Positions 35,303 through 43,794 are shown, numbered from the stretch's first letter. The stretch is DNA of 64,000 nucleotides from Gordonia gummivorans (GCF_022513585.1 NZ_JAKWBF010000003.1:124001-188000), one strand, 5' to 3'. Numbers and translations are program-made. Notes: generated by a model not told the origin, from the sequence alone.

Positions 35303-35722
35303 TCACGAACGGCAGGATTTGCACAGTCCCCAGAACGTGACCTCGGCTTCGTCGACGAGGAAGCCATGATCGTCGTCGGGTGACAGACATGGCGCAGTTC
35401 CGATCGCGCAGTCCACGTCGACGATCGTTCCGCATGACCGGCACACCAGGTGGTGGTGGTTGTCGCCGGTCCGCGTTTCGTAGCGCACCGGCGACTGCGC
35501 CGGCTCGATCTTGCGAAGCAGACCCCGCTCGGCACAGACCCGCAAGACGTCGTAGACGGTTTGCGTCGAAACGCCACCGAGCTTCTCGCGGACGGCCGAG
35601 GCAACGAAGTCTGCCGTCGAATGTGGATGCTCCGCAATGATTTCCAGTGCGGAGAGCCGGGGCGCAGTGACGCGCAGACCGGCAGCTCGAAGCTGCCGCG
35701 CCGGTGTCATCTGCTCACTCAT
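35303..35722 (-). CDS. Fur/PerR-family peroxide-sensing repressor
   Basis: The 139-residue regulator has a winged helix (LRVTAPRLSALEIIAEHP, then VSTQTVYDVLRVCAERGLL), the metal-binding DNHHHLVCRSCG and a C-terminal CKSCRS. The two CxxC pairs form the structural zinc site of PerR-type proteins. Its linkage to katA points to a peroxide sensor like CatR/FurS of streptomycetes or FurA of mycobacteria (family knowledge). A start three codons upstream (MATMSEQ, 35731) is also possible. Two operator-like palindromes lie 24-54 nt upstream, suggesting autoregulation. Confidence 0.9.
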   Translation of the reverse strand: MSEQMTPARQLRAAGLRVTAPRLSALEIIAEHPHSTADFVASAVREKLGGVSTQTVYDVLRVCAERGLLRKIEPAQSPVRYETRTGDNHHHLVCRSCGTIVDVDCAIGTAPCLSPDDDHGFLVDEAEVTFWGLCKSCRS

Positions 35723-35745
35723 GGTTGCCACCGTACAGCAATAAA

Positions 35746-35776
35746 TGGAATGAATCCAGAAAGTGGATTACATCCA
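35746..35776. promoter_or_regulatory. Twin palindromic operator for the Fur/PerR repressor
   Basis: TGGAATGAATCCA (35746-35758) and TGGATTACATCCA (35764-35776) share the form TGGAnT...ATCCA, with centres 18 bp apart; the second is a perfect TGGAT-TAC-ATCCA palindrome. They sit in an AT-rich patch just upstream of the fur gene. Binding by the adjacent repressor is inference from position and form. Confidence 0.65.
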
Positions 35777-35840
35777 GAAAATGAGTGTTGGCTAACCTTG
35801 CCCCCGTTCGACTCGCGCCCGTCCCGGACGGCTAAGTGGT

Positions 35841-36095
35841 GCTGGTCGTAAATCCGTCCGGGTCGTCGACCGCGGTATCGACATGGACGCGGTCAACCAT
35901 GCGTTCGCCATGTCTGCGACGTTCTTCGAACTGCCCCGCGAGGTCAAGGAACAGTTCCCCCTCAAGAAGGGCCGCAATGCCGGGTTTGAGTACTACCAGA
36001 GCACCCTTCGACTCCTGCACTACTACGCCTTCCCTGACGCCCTCATCGACGAAGCCGAGATCACCAAGGAACTCCTGGCGCTGTCCGACCGCTGA
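35841..36095 (+). pseudogene. Remnant of an isopenicillin-N-synthase-like 2-oxoglutarate/Fe(II) oxygenase
   Basis: The frame encodes VVDRGIDMDAVNHAFAMSAT followed by FFELPREVKEQFPL and NAGFEY, which matches the N-terminal region of IPNS-like oxygenases (HG...FFxLPxxxK...GY). It then jumps to TLRLLHYY, which resembles the later LRLLHYP motif, and stops. The HxD...H iron site and the RxS motif are absent. No start codon with a ribosome-binding site is seen. This looks like an internally deleted relic; a short expressed 70-residue peptide from ATG 35883 cannot be excluded. Confidence 0.65.
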
Positions 36096-36142
36096 TCGTC
36101 AGGTCCGACCCCCGACGATCGTCAGGCCAGGCCCGACCCCCC

Positions 36143-36257
36143 CGCTGGTCGAGCCGGTACCGAGCGCAGCGAGGCACCGTGTCGAGACCACTGGCGAGAC
36201 AACATGTCCTCTCGCCGTGGGTTTCGAGGCTCGCAGGCTCGCCCCTCAGCCATCGGA
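36143..36257. repeat. Large palindromic repeat, copy 2
   Basis: The segment holds CGCTGGTCGAGC, GAGCGCAGCGAGGCACCGTG, the central GGCGAGACAACATG...TCTCGCC hairpin, and the right arm TTTCGAGGCTCGCAGGCTCG followed by CCCCTCAGCCATCGGA. The right arm and tail match copy 1 closely. It lies between the oxygenase remnant and the end of the next gene. Confidence 0.75.
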
Positions 36258-36271
36258 GGGGTTTCTCGCAC

Positions 36272-36934
36272 CTACTGCCCCCGAAGCATCTTCGACGGTC
36301 GCATCCGGCTCGACTCGGGCAGCCATCGATCCACAACGCGCCGCAGCGAGATCACCCCGGCCAGCCCCAACAGTGCGAACTGCAGCCACGACACGACAAC
36401 CATCGTCGAGGAGATCTCGTCGTACCGGAACAGCAGGTCGGAACCGATGGGAATGCACAGCATGTTGACGATCACCGCGGCGAGGAAGAAGTTGCGGCAG
36501 TTGCGGCTGTGATGGTTCGCGGCGGCGACCAGGAGCGGGTACTCGATCGCGAGGAGCACCAGGATCATCAGCAGCATGAACGGTGGGAAGAATCCCGCCA
36601 GGGAATCCACCCGCTCCTCGGGTGCCGCGTTGTTCGGGTCGGACGCAACGCCGTCGAGGAGTCGCTGCCGGAGCAGGTCGGTGATCAGGCCGAGGTTGAG
36701 GAATCCGTACACCACGGCGATCACCCCGCAGGCCGCCGCACCCCACCAGGCGACGCGCGCATGCACGAGGAGTGCCCGCGGGGCCACGCCGGGATCCGAC
36801 TGCCGGGTCGGGTACAGATTCGCCTGGTCACGGTCCTTCGACGACCGTTGGAGCTCGGCGAGATCCTCCGCGTCGAGTTCGGCCTGCGTGGGCGTGCGGT
36901 CGACGTCGTCGTCGGGGTCGCGTGCTTCTGCCAT
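36272..36934 (-). CDS. Four-helix membrane protein of unknown function
   Basis: The 220-residue protein has an acidic cytoplasmic N-terminus (about 55 residues), then helices at about 62-85, 112-138, 148-165 and 172-195, and a basic tail. No family signature was recognised. ATG 36934 is chosen; the longer open frame upstream runs into repeats and is not coding in style. Confidence 0.7.
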   Translation of the reverse strand: MAEARDPDDDVDRTPTQAELDAEDLAELQRSSKDRDQANLYPTRQSDPGVAPRALLVHARVAWWGAAACGVIAVVYGFLNLGLITDLLRQRLLDGVASDPNNAAPEERVDSLAGFFPPFMLLMILVLLAIEYPLLVAAANHHSRNCRNFFLAAVIVNMLCIPIGSDLLFRYDEISSTMVVVSWLQFALLGLAGVISLRRVVDRWLPESSRMRPSKMLRGQ

Positions 36935-37033
36935 GCAGTTGATCCTGCCACTGCGTCCGACGAGGGTCACACCTACCGCTGGCTGAGCGCGAGGAACCCT
37001 CTGCTGGTTGACGTCCCCCTCTGCTGGTTGAAC

Positions 37034-37074
37034 CAGGTGCGAGCCTCGAAGCCCCCCTCGGTGAGAAGGACATC
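37034..37074. repeat. Partial copy of the large palindromic repeat
   Basis: The stretch contains GGTGCGAGCCTCGAAG and TCGGTGAGAAGGACATC, the left half of copy 1 with its internal GAAGCGAGC shortened. It follows two copies of CTCTGCTGGTTGA (37010-37033 region). It is part of a 428-nt gene-free stretch (36935-37362). Confidence 0.6.
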
Positions 37075-37135
37075 GTCGCCGCGCCGACGGCGTCGGCGAT
37101 CGTGGAAGCGGGAAGAGAGTTGAGCTGTCCGGCGT

Positions 37136-37249
37136 CCCGCAAAAAGTAGGGGAAGAAACTCTTCCCCTACCCTTGGAGTCCTCCCCCAGAAAACTCTCGC
37201 GGACGACTATGAACCCCGGGGAAGAAGTTCTTCCCCTAGATTTTGCGGG
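37136..37249. repeat. 114-bp element with terminal inverted repeats, copy 1
   Basis: The element starts CCCGCAAAA and ends TTTTGCGGG (perfect 9-bp terminal inverted repeats). Inside are two GGGGAAGAA...TTCCCC palindromes (37149-37167 and 37209-37226 regions) around a central hairpin. Its reverse complement aligns without gaps over all 114 positions with 48475-48588 (22 mismatches by hand count). It holds no reading frame of note. Confidence 0.85.
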
Positions 37250-37362
37250 CACGACGCGGGCTCATTTCCGCAGGTCAGCGGGGTTCTTTACCGACTCTTC
37301 GGATCAGGGAGCGGACGGGACCATTCGCGGGTGATGACTCAGCCGAGGGAGCGCGATGGGAT

Positions 37363-38790
37363 TCACCGCGCGATCTTGAGCATCCGTCCGATCGTGGCCT
37401 GCCACAGCGCGCCGTCGCGGCTGATGGTGCCGGTCAGTTCCAGCGGCTCGTCGATCGGCCCGTCGCCGACCTTGCGCGTCACCACTCGCCGCCCCGTCGC
37501 GAAGTCGGTCGCGACGAGGTAGATCGGTCCCACTTGCTGGATACCCGGCCGATAGGGCCCGTAGCCGAGCGCGTAGATCAGCCCGTCGGCGCGGGAGAGC
37601 CGCGGCAATGTCGCAATGCGGTCGCGGTTCTCCCACACCCGATGACACCCGCCTGCAGTGACGTCGACCCTGGTGGCGCCCCCGACAAAGTCGGCCGATC
37701 CGGGCCTGCTGGGACCGTCGACCGCCATCGGCGGGTATTGGTAGCCGTAGGTACTCGGGATCACCAGCGAGTCACCCCAGGCGATGATCGAGTTCTCGGT
37801 GCCCTGCCCCGACGACCCGAACGCCGGCATCCGGCACACCAGATTCCCGGTATCGCTCTGATACACAAGGAGATTCGGTCTTCCGTCGGCGTTGTCGACG
37901 ATCGCCACCCAGCGGTCACCGTCGGGACCGAAATAGGTGGGGGTGGTTCCCGAACCCCAGGTCAGCTGGCCGGGCTTGCGCGCGGTTCCGCGGTCGTAGG
38001 CGCGACGCCACACCACACGTGGTCGCCCGTCGGCGCCGGCGGTCATCTCGTAGAGGGCATGGGTGGTGAGGATCGAGGCACCACCGGCCCGGATCGAAAG
38101 CCCGTTGCCCAGTTGCTCACCGCGCGGCAGGGCGGTGGCCGCGACGCGTCCCGACCGACCGACCGTGCCGACCACGCCACGCGTCGTCGCAAACCAGATG
38201 CGCCCCTGCAGGTCTGGCGCCAGTCCGGTGATCGCGTCACCCGCGGGGATAGTCGACGACACGTCGATCCGATCATCGACATAGACCTGCCACCCCTGCG
38301 CGGTCCGTCGATGGGCCACGCGCAGAATCGAATTGGAGCCGTCGGCGACGACCACGCGATTCCGGTCGTCGAGATATCCGTACACACCCCCGAGAAGTCC
38401 ACCCTTGGCGAGTTCGAGGTGCGCGAGCGGTGCGGCGGTGTGCGGATCGAACAGCGTGACCGACGGGACGGCGAATCCGACCGGCTTCGTCCCGACGAAC
38501 CGGGTGCACAGCGACACCGGCAGGCCGTCAGAGCCGATGAACGTCGCCGCACAGGCACCGGCCGGCACCGACGACCCCACCACATGCCCGGTCCGACCCG
38601 GACCGCGCCACGGCGTCGAATCCGTGGACCACAGATCGCCGTGCATCAACGAGGTACCAGTGGGACCGAGACCGGTCAGCGGTACTGGCGCGACCGGAAC
38701 CGCGTGTGCGGGCGATCCTCCGGAAAGCCAGAGCGCCAGAATTCCGATGACCACGACGACTGTCCGACCCGCGCCCCTCACCATGCGCAT
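37363..38790 (-). CDS. Secreted protein with propeller-like repeats
   Basis: The 475-residue precursor has a signal peptide (cleavage probably after SPAHA, about residue 30). The mature part has recurring strand patterns such as GRIWFATTRGVVGTVGRSG, DRWVAIVDNADGRPNLLVY and DGLIYALGYGPYRPG, typical of a beta-propeller, with five or more conserved cysteines. No catalytic motif was seen. It probably binds or senses a ligand in the envelope; this is inference. The 114-bp repeat lies just beyond its stop. Confidence 0.7.
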   Translation of the reverse strand: MRMVRGAGRTVVVVIGILALWLSGGSPAHAVPVAPVPLTGLGPTGTSLMHGDLWSTDSTPWRGPGRTGHVVGSSVPAGACAATFIGSDGLPVSLCTRFVGTKPVGFAVPSVTLFDPHTAAPLAHLELAKGGLLGGVYGYLDDRNRVVVADGSNSILRVAHRRTAQGWQVYVDDRIDVSSTIPAGDAITGLAPDLQGRIWFATTRGVVGTVGRSGRVAATALPRGEQLGNGLSIRAGGASILTTHALYEMTAGADGRPRVVWRRAYDRGTARKPGQLTWGSGTTPTYFGPDGDRWVAIVDNADGRPNLLVYQSDTGNLVCRMPAFGSSGQGTENSIIAWGDSLVIPSTYGYQYPPMAVDGPSRPGSADFVGGATRVDVTAGGCHRVWENRDRIATLPRLSRADGLIYALGYGPYRPGIQQVGPIYLVATDFATGRRVVTRKVGDGPIDEPLELTGTISRDGALWQATIGRMLKIAR

Positions 38791-38814
38791 CTTTCTACAC
38801 CGTGCGGCGTCGAC

Positions 38815-39432
38815 TCAGTCGGTGAGGTAGGCGACCATCGCGTCGATGAGGCCCCGCTTCGCGTCGTCGAGGTCGCCATATGTACCCAGAAATCGCTCCG
38901 ACGAGATTCCGCGCATGGCGGCCGGAATGAGCGCAGCCATCCGGCGGATCCGGACCCTTTCGATGTTGAGGTCGGCGAACGCGCGGTGGCACGCCTGTTC
39001 CCAATCCGGCTTCCACGAGGCCAGTTCCGTAGCGGTCAAGGGGAATTCGCGTTCCAGCTCGGCGTGGTCACGAGGTAGCGCCGCACGCAGGGTCTCGATT
39101 GCCAGGGCCTCTCGAGTCGTCAGACCCACGTACATGCCGTCGATCAGGGCTTCCACCCGCTCGGCGAGCGTGCCGCCGGGCGCAAGATTGGCGGGCAGGT
39201 CACCACGCTGCTCGGCCGTGTGTCGCAACACCGCGGCCCACAGACCATCGATGTCGCCGAACTGATACTTGACGACGCCCCAGGTGGCGCCGATGTCGCG
39301 AGCAATGCGATTCCCCGACACCGCCGCCGGGTCACCCGTCGCCAACGAGGCGATCGCCGCCTTGATCATGCTCTCGCGCGTCGCGAGCCCACGTTTGTTG
39401 GCCCGACGCGTGTTGGTGGTGGCCTGGCTCAT
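38815..39432 (-). CDS. TetR-family transcriptional regulator
   Basis: The 205-residue protein has an N-terminal TetR helix-turn-helix (MIKAAIASLATGDPAAVSGN, then RIARDIGATWGVVKYQFGD) and an all-helical ligand-binding domain. It is divergent from a Rieske oxygenase gene across 127 nt that hold a direct repeat and an inverted repeat, so it most likely represses that gene and its own. Confidence 0.88.
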   Translation of the reverse strand: MSQATTNTRRANKRGLATRESMIKAAIASLATGDPAAVSGNRIARDIGATWGVVKYQFGDIDGLWAAVLRHTAEQRGDLPANLAPGGTLAERVEALIDGMYVGLTTREALAIETLRAALPRDHAELEREFPLTATELASWKPDWEQACHRAFADLNIERVRIRRMAALIPAAMRGISSERFLGTYGDLDDAKRGLIDAMVAYLTD

Positions 39433-39470
39433 GGCCTCGATGCTAGCCCGACAACCAGGCGGGACGCCAG

Positions 39471-39525
39471 TTTCACAGAGGGATCTTGCACTATTTCACA
39501 GAGGGTTCTATGGTTCGTGTAGAAC
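39471..39525. promoter_or_regulatory. Operator region between TetR and Rieske oxygenase genes
   Basis: TTTCACAGAGGG is repeated exactly at 39471-39482 and 39494-39505 (23 bp apart). Directly after it, GTTCTA (39505-39510) and TAGAAC (39520-39525) form an inverted repeat with a 9-bp spacer. Either could be bound by the divergent TetR protein. Confidence 0.55.
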
Positions 39526-39559
39526 AGCCCTCAACTGCCCCTTCACTGACAGAGGACCG

Positions 39560-40627
39560 ATGGCACAGACCCCACTGTCGATGCACCCGACCGGATGGTT
39601 CCAGGTCGCCTGGTCATCCGAGATCACCTCGCGCGATGTCCACAAGATGAAGTACTTCGGACGGGAAATGGTTGCCTGGCGGTCGGCGTCGGGGAACCTG
39701 TCGGTGTTCGACGCCTACTGCGAACACCTCGGCGCACACCTCGGCTACGGCGGCCATGTCGACGGCGAGAACCTGGTCTGCCCGTTTCATGGCTGGGAGT
39801 GGAATGCCCAGGGACGCAATGTGTGTGTCCCGTACGAGAACCATCCGAACAAAGTGCGACGCATCCGCAGTTATCCGGTCGTCGAACGCAATGAGGCCGT
39901 GTGGATCTGGTACGACGTCAACCAGCGCGAACCGTACTTCGAGGTGCCGGACATGTTCACCGGTTTCGGCGACGACCCAGCCGACGCCGACAACTACTAC
40001 CCTCCTGTACCGGCGGCCACCTTGTTCCGGCAGGGACTCGAGTTGCATCCCCAGTACGTCATGGAGAACGGCGTCGACTTCGCGCACTTCAAGTTCGTGC
40101 ACGAGACACCGTTCATGCCCGAGTTCACCCGCCATGACTTCGAGGGCCCCGTCTCCTACGTGGACTTCACGATCGCATTCGAGGAGGGTGTCACGCTCGA
40201 AACCGCAACCAGCGGAGTCTATTCGATCAATGCAGGTCTGGGCTGCTCGATCACCAAGTCCTGGGGGATGATCGAGAATCGCACCATGCCCGCGGTCACC
40301 CCGGTCGACGACGCCACCTGCGACGTCCGATTCACGGTGTGGATCGGACGCAAGCCGGGCGACGACAGTCCCGAGATGAGCCGCTACGGAAAGACCATGG
40401 CCGACCTCGTCATCGAGCAGTTCGACCGGGACGTCGAGATCTGGTCGCATCAGCGCTACTCCGACCCGCCCGCACTGTCTCGCCGAGAGCTCAAAGGGTT
40501 CAAGGCATTACGAGAATGGGCGGTTCAGTTCTATCCCGACGGCGGACCCGCCGGCGTCGACCCGACTCGGCCGGAGAGTGGCGCCATCATCCCCCGGCAC
40601 CCGTCCGCTGTCGCCAGAACCGCCTGA
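39560..40627 (+). CDS. Rieske-type aromatic/alicyclic ring oxygenase, alpha subunit
   Basis: The 355-residue protein has a Rieske [2Fe-2S] domain (CEHLGAH and CPFHGW, about residues 50-80) and a catalytic domain with the mononuclear iron motif ENGVDFAHFKFVH (N..D..H....H). These enzymes insert oxygen into aromatic or steroid-like rings with electrons from a reductase that is not encoded nearby. ATG 39560 has AGAGGA upstream. The next gene is a DapB-like reductase, probably in the same operon (38-nt gap). The substrate is not readable from sequence. Confidence 0.9.
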   Translation: MAQTPLSMHPTGWFQVAWSSEITSRDVHKMKYFGREMVAWRSASGNLSVFDAYCEHLGAHLGYGGHVDGENLVCPFHGWEWNAQGRNVCVPYENHPNKVRRIRSYPVVERNEAVWIWYDVNQREPYFEVPDMFTGFGDDPADADNYYPPVPAATLFRQGLELHPQYVMENGVDFAHFKFVHETPFMPEFTRHDFEGPVSYVDFTIAFEEGVTLETATSGVYSINAGLGCSITKSWGMIENRTMPAVTPVDDATCDVRFTVWIGRKPGDDSPEMSRYGKTMADLVIEQFDRDVEIWSHQRYSDPPALSRRELKGFKALREWAVQFYPDGGPAGVDPTRPESGAIIPRHPSAVARTA

Positions 40628-40665
40628 CACCAGACATTTTCACAACTCAGAAGGGCAGCACACAC

Positions 40666-41748
40666 ATGAGTTCCGACAAGATCCGCGTCTTTCAGGTCGC
40701 CACCGGCAATCTCGGCACCGAGATGATCGGGCGCATCCAGAATCACCCCGACCTCGAACTGGTCGGCCTGCACTGCTACACCGCGGACAAGATCGGGCGC
40801 GATGCAGGCGAGATCGTCGGCATCCATCCGGTCGGGGTCACGGCCACCGGGACCGTCGAGGAGATCCTCGCCGCGCAGCCCGATGTCCTGACCTTCCACG
40901 GCGTCTTCCCCGACGAGAACCTGTACGAGAAGGTGCTGGAAGCCGGCATCAACGTCGTCACCACCGCAGACTGGATCACTGGATTCCATCGGGACAACAA
41001 CTGGCAGCATCCGTCCGGCCGCAAGGTCAGCGAAGTTCTCGAATCGGCTTGTCAGCGCGGCAAGTCCACGTTCTACGGGACCGGCATGAATCCCGGTCTC
41101 AATCAGATCCTGGGCATCGTGCACACCGCCGACGTCGCCGACATCCAGAACGTCACCGTGACCGAGTCGGTGGACGTCTCCTGCCACCACTCGGTGGACA
41201 CCTGGAAGGCCGTCGGATACGGACGCCCCGTCGACGATCCGACCATTCCCGACTCGCTCTACAAGTACACCGCCGTGTTCGCCGACTCGGTCTACCTGAT
41301 GGCTGACGCATTCGGACTGGAACTCGACGAGGTGAAATTCAGCTACGAACTCGGCGCCTGCACAAAGGATGTCGACCTCGGCTGGTACTTCATGCCGAAG
41401 GGTTCACTCGGCGCCAACTACATCAAGTATCAGGGCATGGTCGACGGCGTGCCGCGCATCGAGAACCATCTCGAATGGCAGATGACGCCGCACACCGATC
41501 CGTCCTGGGATATCAAGGCGTGCTACATCACCCAGGTCACCGGCGACCCGAGCGTCTACAGCAAGCACATGATCTTTCCCAAGCCCGGGTTCGATCTGTC
41601 CAAGCCGGAGAACTTCGCGTCGATCGGCATGACGGTGACGGGATTGCCTGCGCTGAACTCGATTCGCTCGGTGGTCGACGCACGACCGGGCATCATCACC
41701 AGCGCCGATCTTCCCTTGCGCGCCTTCGCCGGACGATTCTCGATCTGA
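40666..41748 (+). CDS. NAD(P)-dependent dihydrodipicolinate reductase-like protein
   Basis: The 360-residue protein has an N-terminal Rossmann motif (VFQVATGNLGTEMIGRI) and the two-domain layout of DapB / 2,4-diaminopentanoate dehydrogenase-like oxidoreductases (VVTTADWITG, then GTGMNPGLNQILG). Members are often found beside Rieske oxygenases and P450s in actinobacterial catabolic clusters (from memory), suggesting a redox step in the same pathway. It is too divergent to be the lysine-pathway DapB. Confidence 0.8.
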   Translation: MSSDKIRVFQVATGNLGTEMIGRIQNHPDLELVGLHCYTADKIGRDAGEIVGIHPVGVTATGTVEEILAAQPDVLTFHGVFPDENLYEKVLEAGINVVTTADWITGFHRDNNWQHPSGRKVSEVLESACQRGKSTFYGTGMNPGLNQILGIVHTADVADIQNVTVTESVDVSCHHSVDTWKAVGYGRPVDDPTIPDSLYKYTAVFADSVYLMADAFGLELDEVKFSYELGACTKDVDLGWYFMPKGSLGANYIKYQGMVDGVPRIENHLEWQMTPHTDPSWDIKACYITQVTGDPSVYSKHMIFPKPGFDLSKPENFASIGMTVTGLPALNSIRSVVDARPGIITSADLPLRAFAGRFSI

Positions 41749-41754
41749 CGACTC

Positions 41755-42378
41755 TCAAGCGCCGAAGATCAGCCGCGCCGCAGTCCGGATCGTCTCGCTG
41801 ATGTCGGCCACGTCTCCCGACCCGGCCGTGAGATCGATCAGGCACGTTGTGAGCACGTAGCCGAGGACGGTTGCCCGATGGTCGGTGTCCTGCCAGTCCT
41901 GGTTGGACAACGCTGCGCGGACCAAACTGATGAACAGCGATTTCCACAATCCGATACCACCACCGCCCGTGGCGTTGGTGTGGATCGAGTTCAAGCCTGC
42001 CCCAAGTAGATTCAAGTCCTCGGCGGCCCAGCCGATGATCTCTCCGAACGCCGACGCGATCCTTTCACCTTCTGGAATGTCGTCGGCAAACTGCAGCTCC
42101 TCCAAGCGGGTCAGCGTCTGTAACGCCCACTCGGCCATGAGTTGTTGCGCCAGGCCGTCTTTGGAGCCGAAGTACCGGTAGATCGTGACCGGTGTGGTGT
42201 TCGCTGCCGCTGCGACCGCCCGGATCGTGAGCCCTTGATAGCCCTGGGCAGACGCCAACCGACGCGCTTCGTCGATGATCTCGTCGCGCCGTGCGCGCTC
42301 GTCGGCAGTGAAGGACCGGACGACGGTGATCGAGTCGCGTGAGGACTCGAGGCGGGAGCGTATGTCGTCAGCAGCCAT
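41755..42378 (-). CDS. TetR-family transcriptional regulator
   Basis: The 207-residue protein has a typical TetR N-terminus (IIDEARRLASAQGYQGLTI, then RAVAAAANTTPVTIYRYFGSKDGL). ATG 42378 is chosen over an upstream ATG at 42405 that lies in the likely operator. It is divergent from the P450 gene with 77 nt between, so repression of that gene is likely. Confidence 0.88.
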   Translation of the reverse strand: MAADDIRSRLESSRDSITVVRSFTADERARRDEIIDEARRLASAQGYQGLTIRAVAAAANTTPVTIYRYFGSKDGLAQQLMAEWALQTLTRLEELQFADDIPEGERIASAFGEIIGWAAEDLNLLGAGLNSIHTNATGGGGIGLWKSLFISLVRAALSNQDWQDTDHRATVLGYVLTTCLIDLTAGSGDVADISETIRTAARLIFGA

Positions 42379-42407
42379 GCGCACCATCGTAGCCCGTCGT
42401 CGCACAT

Positions 42408-42439
42408 GTGGTATAACATGTTACATCACACGTTACCAC
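42408..42439. promoter_or_regulatory. Operator between TetR and P450 genes
   Basis: GTGGTA (42408-42413) and TACCAC (42434-42439) flank the region, and TAACATGTTA (42414-42423) is a perfect 10-bp palindrome. The area is AT-rich compared with its surroundings and lies 17 nt before the P450 start. Confidence 0.6.
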
Positions 42440-42455
42440 AGTTCGAGGAGTGCCG

Positions 42456-43655
42456 ATGATCCAGGCAAGCGAACTCTTCTCCGACGAGGTTCTGCAAGAC
42501 CCGTACCCGACCTTCGACCGGCTGCTCGCCGACGGAAACGTCCACTACCTCGCCGATCAGCAGCTCTACGTCGTCCTCGGCTTCGACGCCATTCGCGAGG
42601 TCCTTGCCGACCCCGCCACATACTCCAGCAATCTCGTGGCCCTGCTGACCACGGGCGCCGAGTCCGCCGAACTGCAGGTCGCCGATACCGGCGGGGTGGA
42701 TGTCTTGGCCACCTCCGACCCACCCACGCACACGACGCACCGGGCGCTGGTGCAGCCTCGCTTCTCTCAACGCGCGGTGCGCGACTTGCAGAGCGACATC
42801 GACGCCCTGCTCGAGCCACGCATCAAGCAGCTGGTCGCCGACGGTGGTGGCGACTGGATGCGTTCGATCGCCACGACGGTGCCCGTGCGCGTCATCGGCT
42901 ACATCCTGGGCCTGCCGGAGGACGACTTCGACCAGCTCGCCGCATGGTCCGACGACGCCATCGCCCTGGTCTCGGGAGTCGCCACGCCGGAGCGGATCGG
43001 CGAGGCCATGATGAGGGTGATCGAGTTCAGTGCGTACCTCGGCAAACACCTCGATGCAGCCGTCGAGATCAGGACCGGTGCGATGCTCGACATCATCGCC
43101 GACGCCGTCGCCGACGGAACCCTCAAGCGCGATCAAGGCACGATGTTCCTGGTCCAGTTGGTCACGGCGGGAGCCGAATCCACCACCAGCCTGCTCGGCA
43201 CGTGCGCGCGGCTGGTCGCGTCGGACGCCTCGGTCCAAGCAGAGCTGCGCGCCGACCCCTGGCGCATCCCGGCGCTCGTCGAAGAGGCGGTTCGTCTAGA
43301 GAGCCCCTTCCGCGGACACTTCCGAACCACCACGTGCGCAACCACACTCGACGGAGTCGACATCGAGGAGGGCGCGCGGCTGATGCTCCTGTGGGGCGCC
43401 TCCAACCGCGACTCCTCCACCTTCGATCATCCCGCAGAGATCAACTTCGACCGCCCGCAACCACGTTCGCATCACAGCTTCGGTCGCGGCATCCACTTCT
43501 GCATAGGCGCGCATCTGGCGCGGCTCGAGGCCTGTCGCGCAATCGAATTGCTCCTGGCGGCCACCAGCGACGTGCGCATGTCGACCGGTGTGGTCCGCTA
43601 CGTACCCAGTCTGGTGGTCCGGCGGCTGGCCGAGCTCGAACTCTCCGTGTCGTGA
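42456..43655 (+). CDS. Cytochrome P450
   Basis: The 399-residue class I P450 has the I-helix oxygen-activation motif TAGAESTTS, the ExxR motif in EEAVRLESPFRGHFR, and the haem-cysteine loop FGRGIHFCIGAHLARLEA. It needs a ferredoxin and a reductase that are not adjacent. ATG 42456 is chosen because GAGGAG (42445-42450) stands 5 nt upstream; a GTG at 42450 overlaps that site. The substrate is unknown, perhaps a terpenoid, steroid or alkane derivative given the neighbouring Rieske cluster (inference). Confidence 0.94.
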   Translation: MIQASELFSDEVLQDPYPTFDRLLADGNVHYLADQQLYVVLGFDAIREVLADPATYSSNLVALLTTGAESAELQVADTGGVDVLATSDPPTHTTHRALVQPRFSQRAVRDLQSDIDALLEPRIKQLVADGGGDWMRSIATTVPVRVIGYILGLPEDDFDQLAAWSDDAIALVSGVATPERIGEAMMRVIEFSAYLGKHLDAAVEIRTGAMLDIIADAVADGTLKRDQGTMFLVQLVTAGAESTTSLLGTCARLVASDASVQAELRADPWRIPALVEEAVRLESPFRGHFRTTTCATTLDGVDIEEGARLMLLWGASNRDSSTFDHPAEINFDRPQPRSHHSFGRGIHFCIGAHLARLEACRAIELLLAATSDVRMSTGVVRYVPSLVVRRLAELELSVS

Positions 43656-43675
43656 TCCGAGGAGCGCGATAGCAC

Positions 43676-43793
43676 CCCGCTGGTCGAGCCGACACCGAGC
43701 CCCAGGCGAGGTGTCGTGTCGAGACGGTGAGACAACGATGTTCTCTCACCGGGGCTTCGCGGCTCGCAAGCTCGCACCTAGCCAGCGGTAGGC
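43676..43793. repeat. Large palindromic repeat, copy 3
   Basis: Modules in order are CCCGCTGGTCGAGC, GAGGTGTCGTGTCGAGAC, the central GGTGAGACAACGATG...TCTCACC hairpin, GGGGCTTCGCGGCTCGCAAG and CTCGCACCTAGCCAGCGG. These match copies 1 and 2. It lies between the P450 gene and the end of the next TetR gene, a convergent gap. Confidence 0.75.
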
Positions 43794-43794
43794 C

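Noticed and set aside
37136-37249. The 114-bp repeat as a CRISPR unit
   Set aside because: There are only two copies, 11 kb apart and inverted, with no spacers and no cas genes in the window.
38815-43655. A complete steroid ring-degradation (Ksh-type) cluster
   Set aside because: The Rieske protein and P450 lack neighbours expected for steroid catabolism (no KstD, Hsa or KshB genes), so the substrate is left open.
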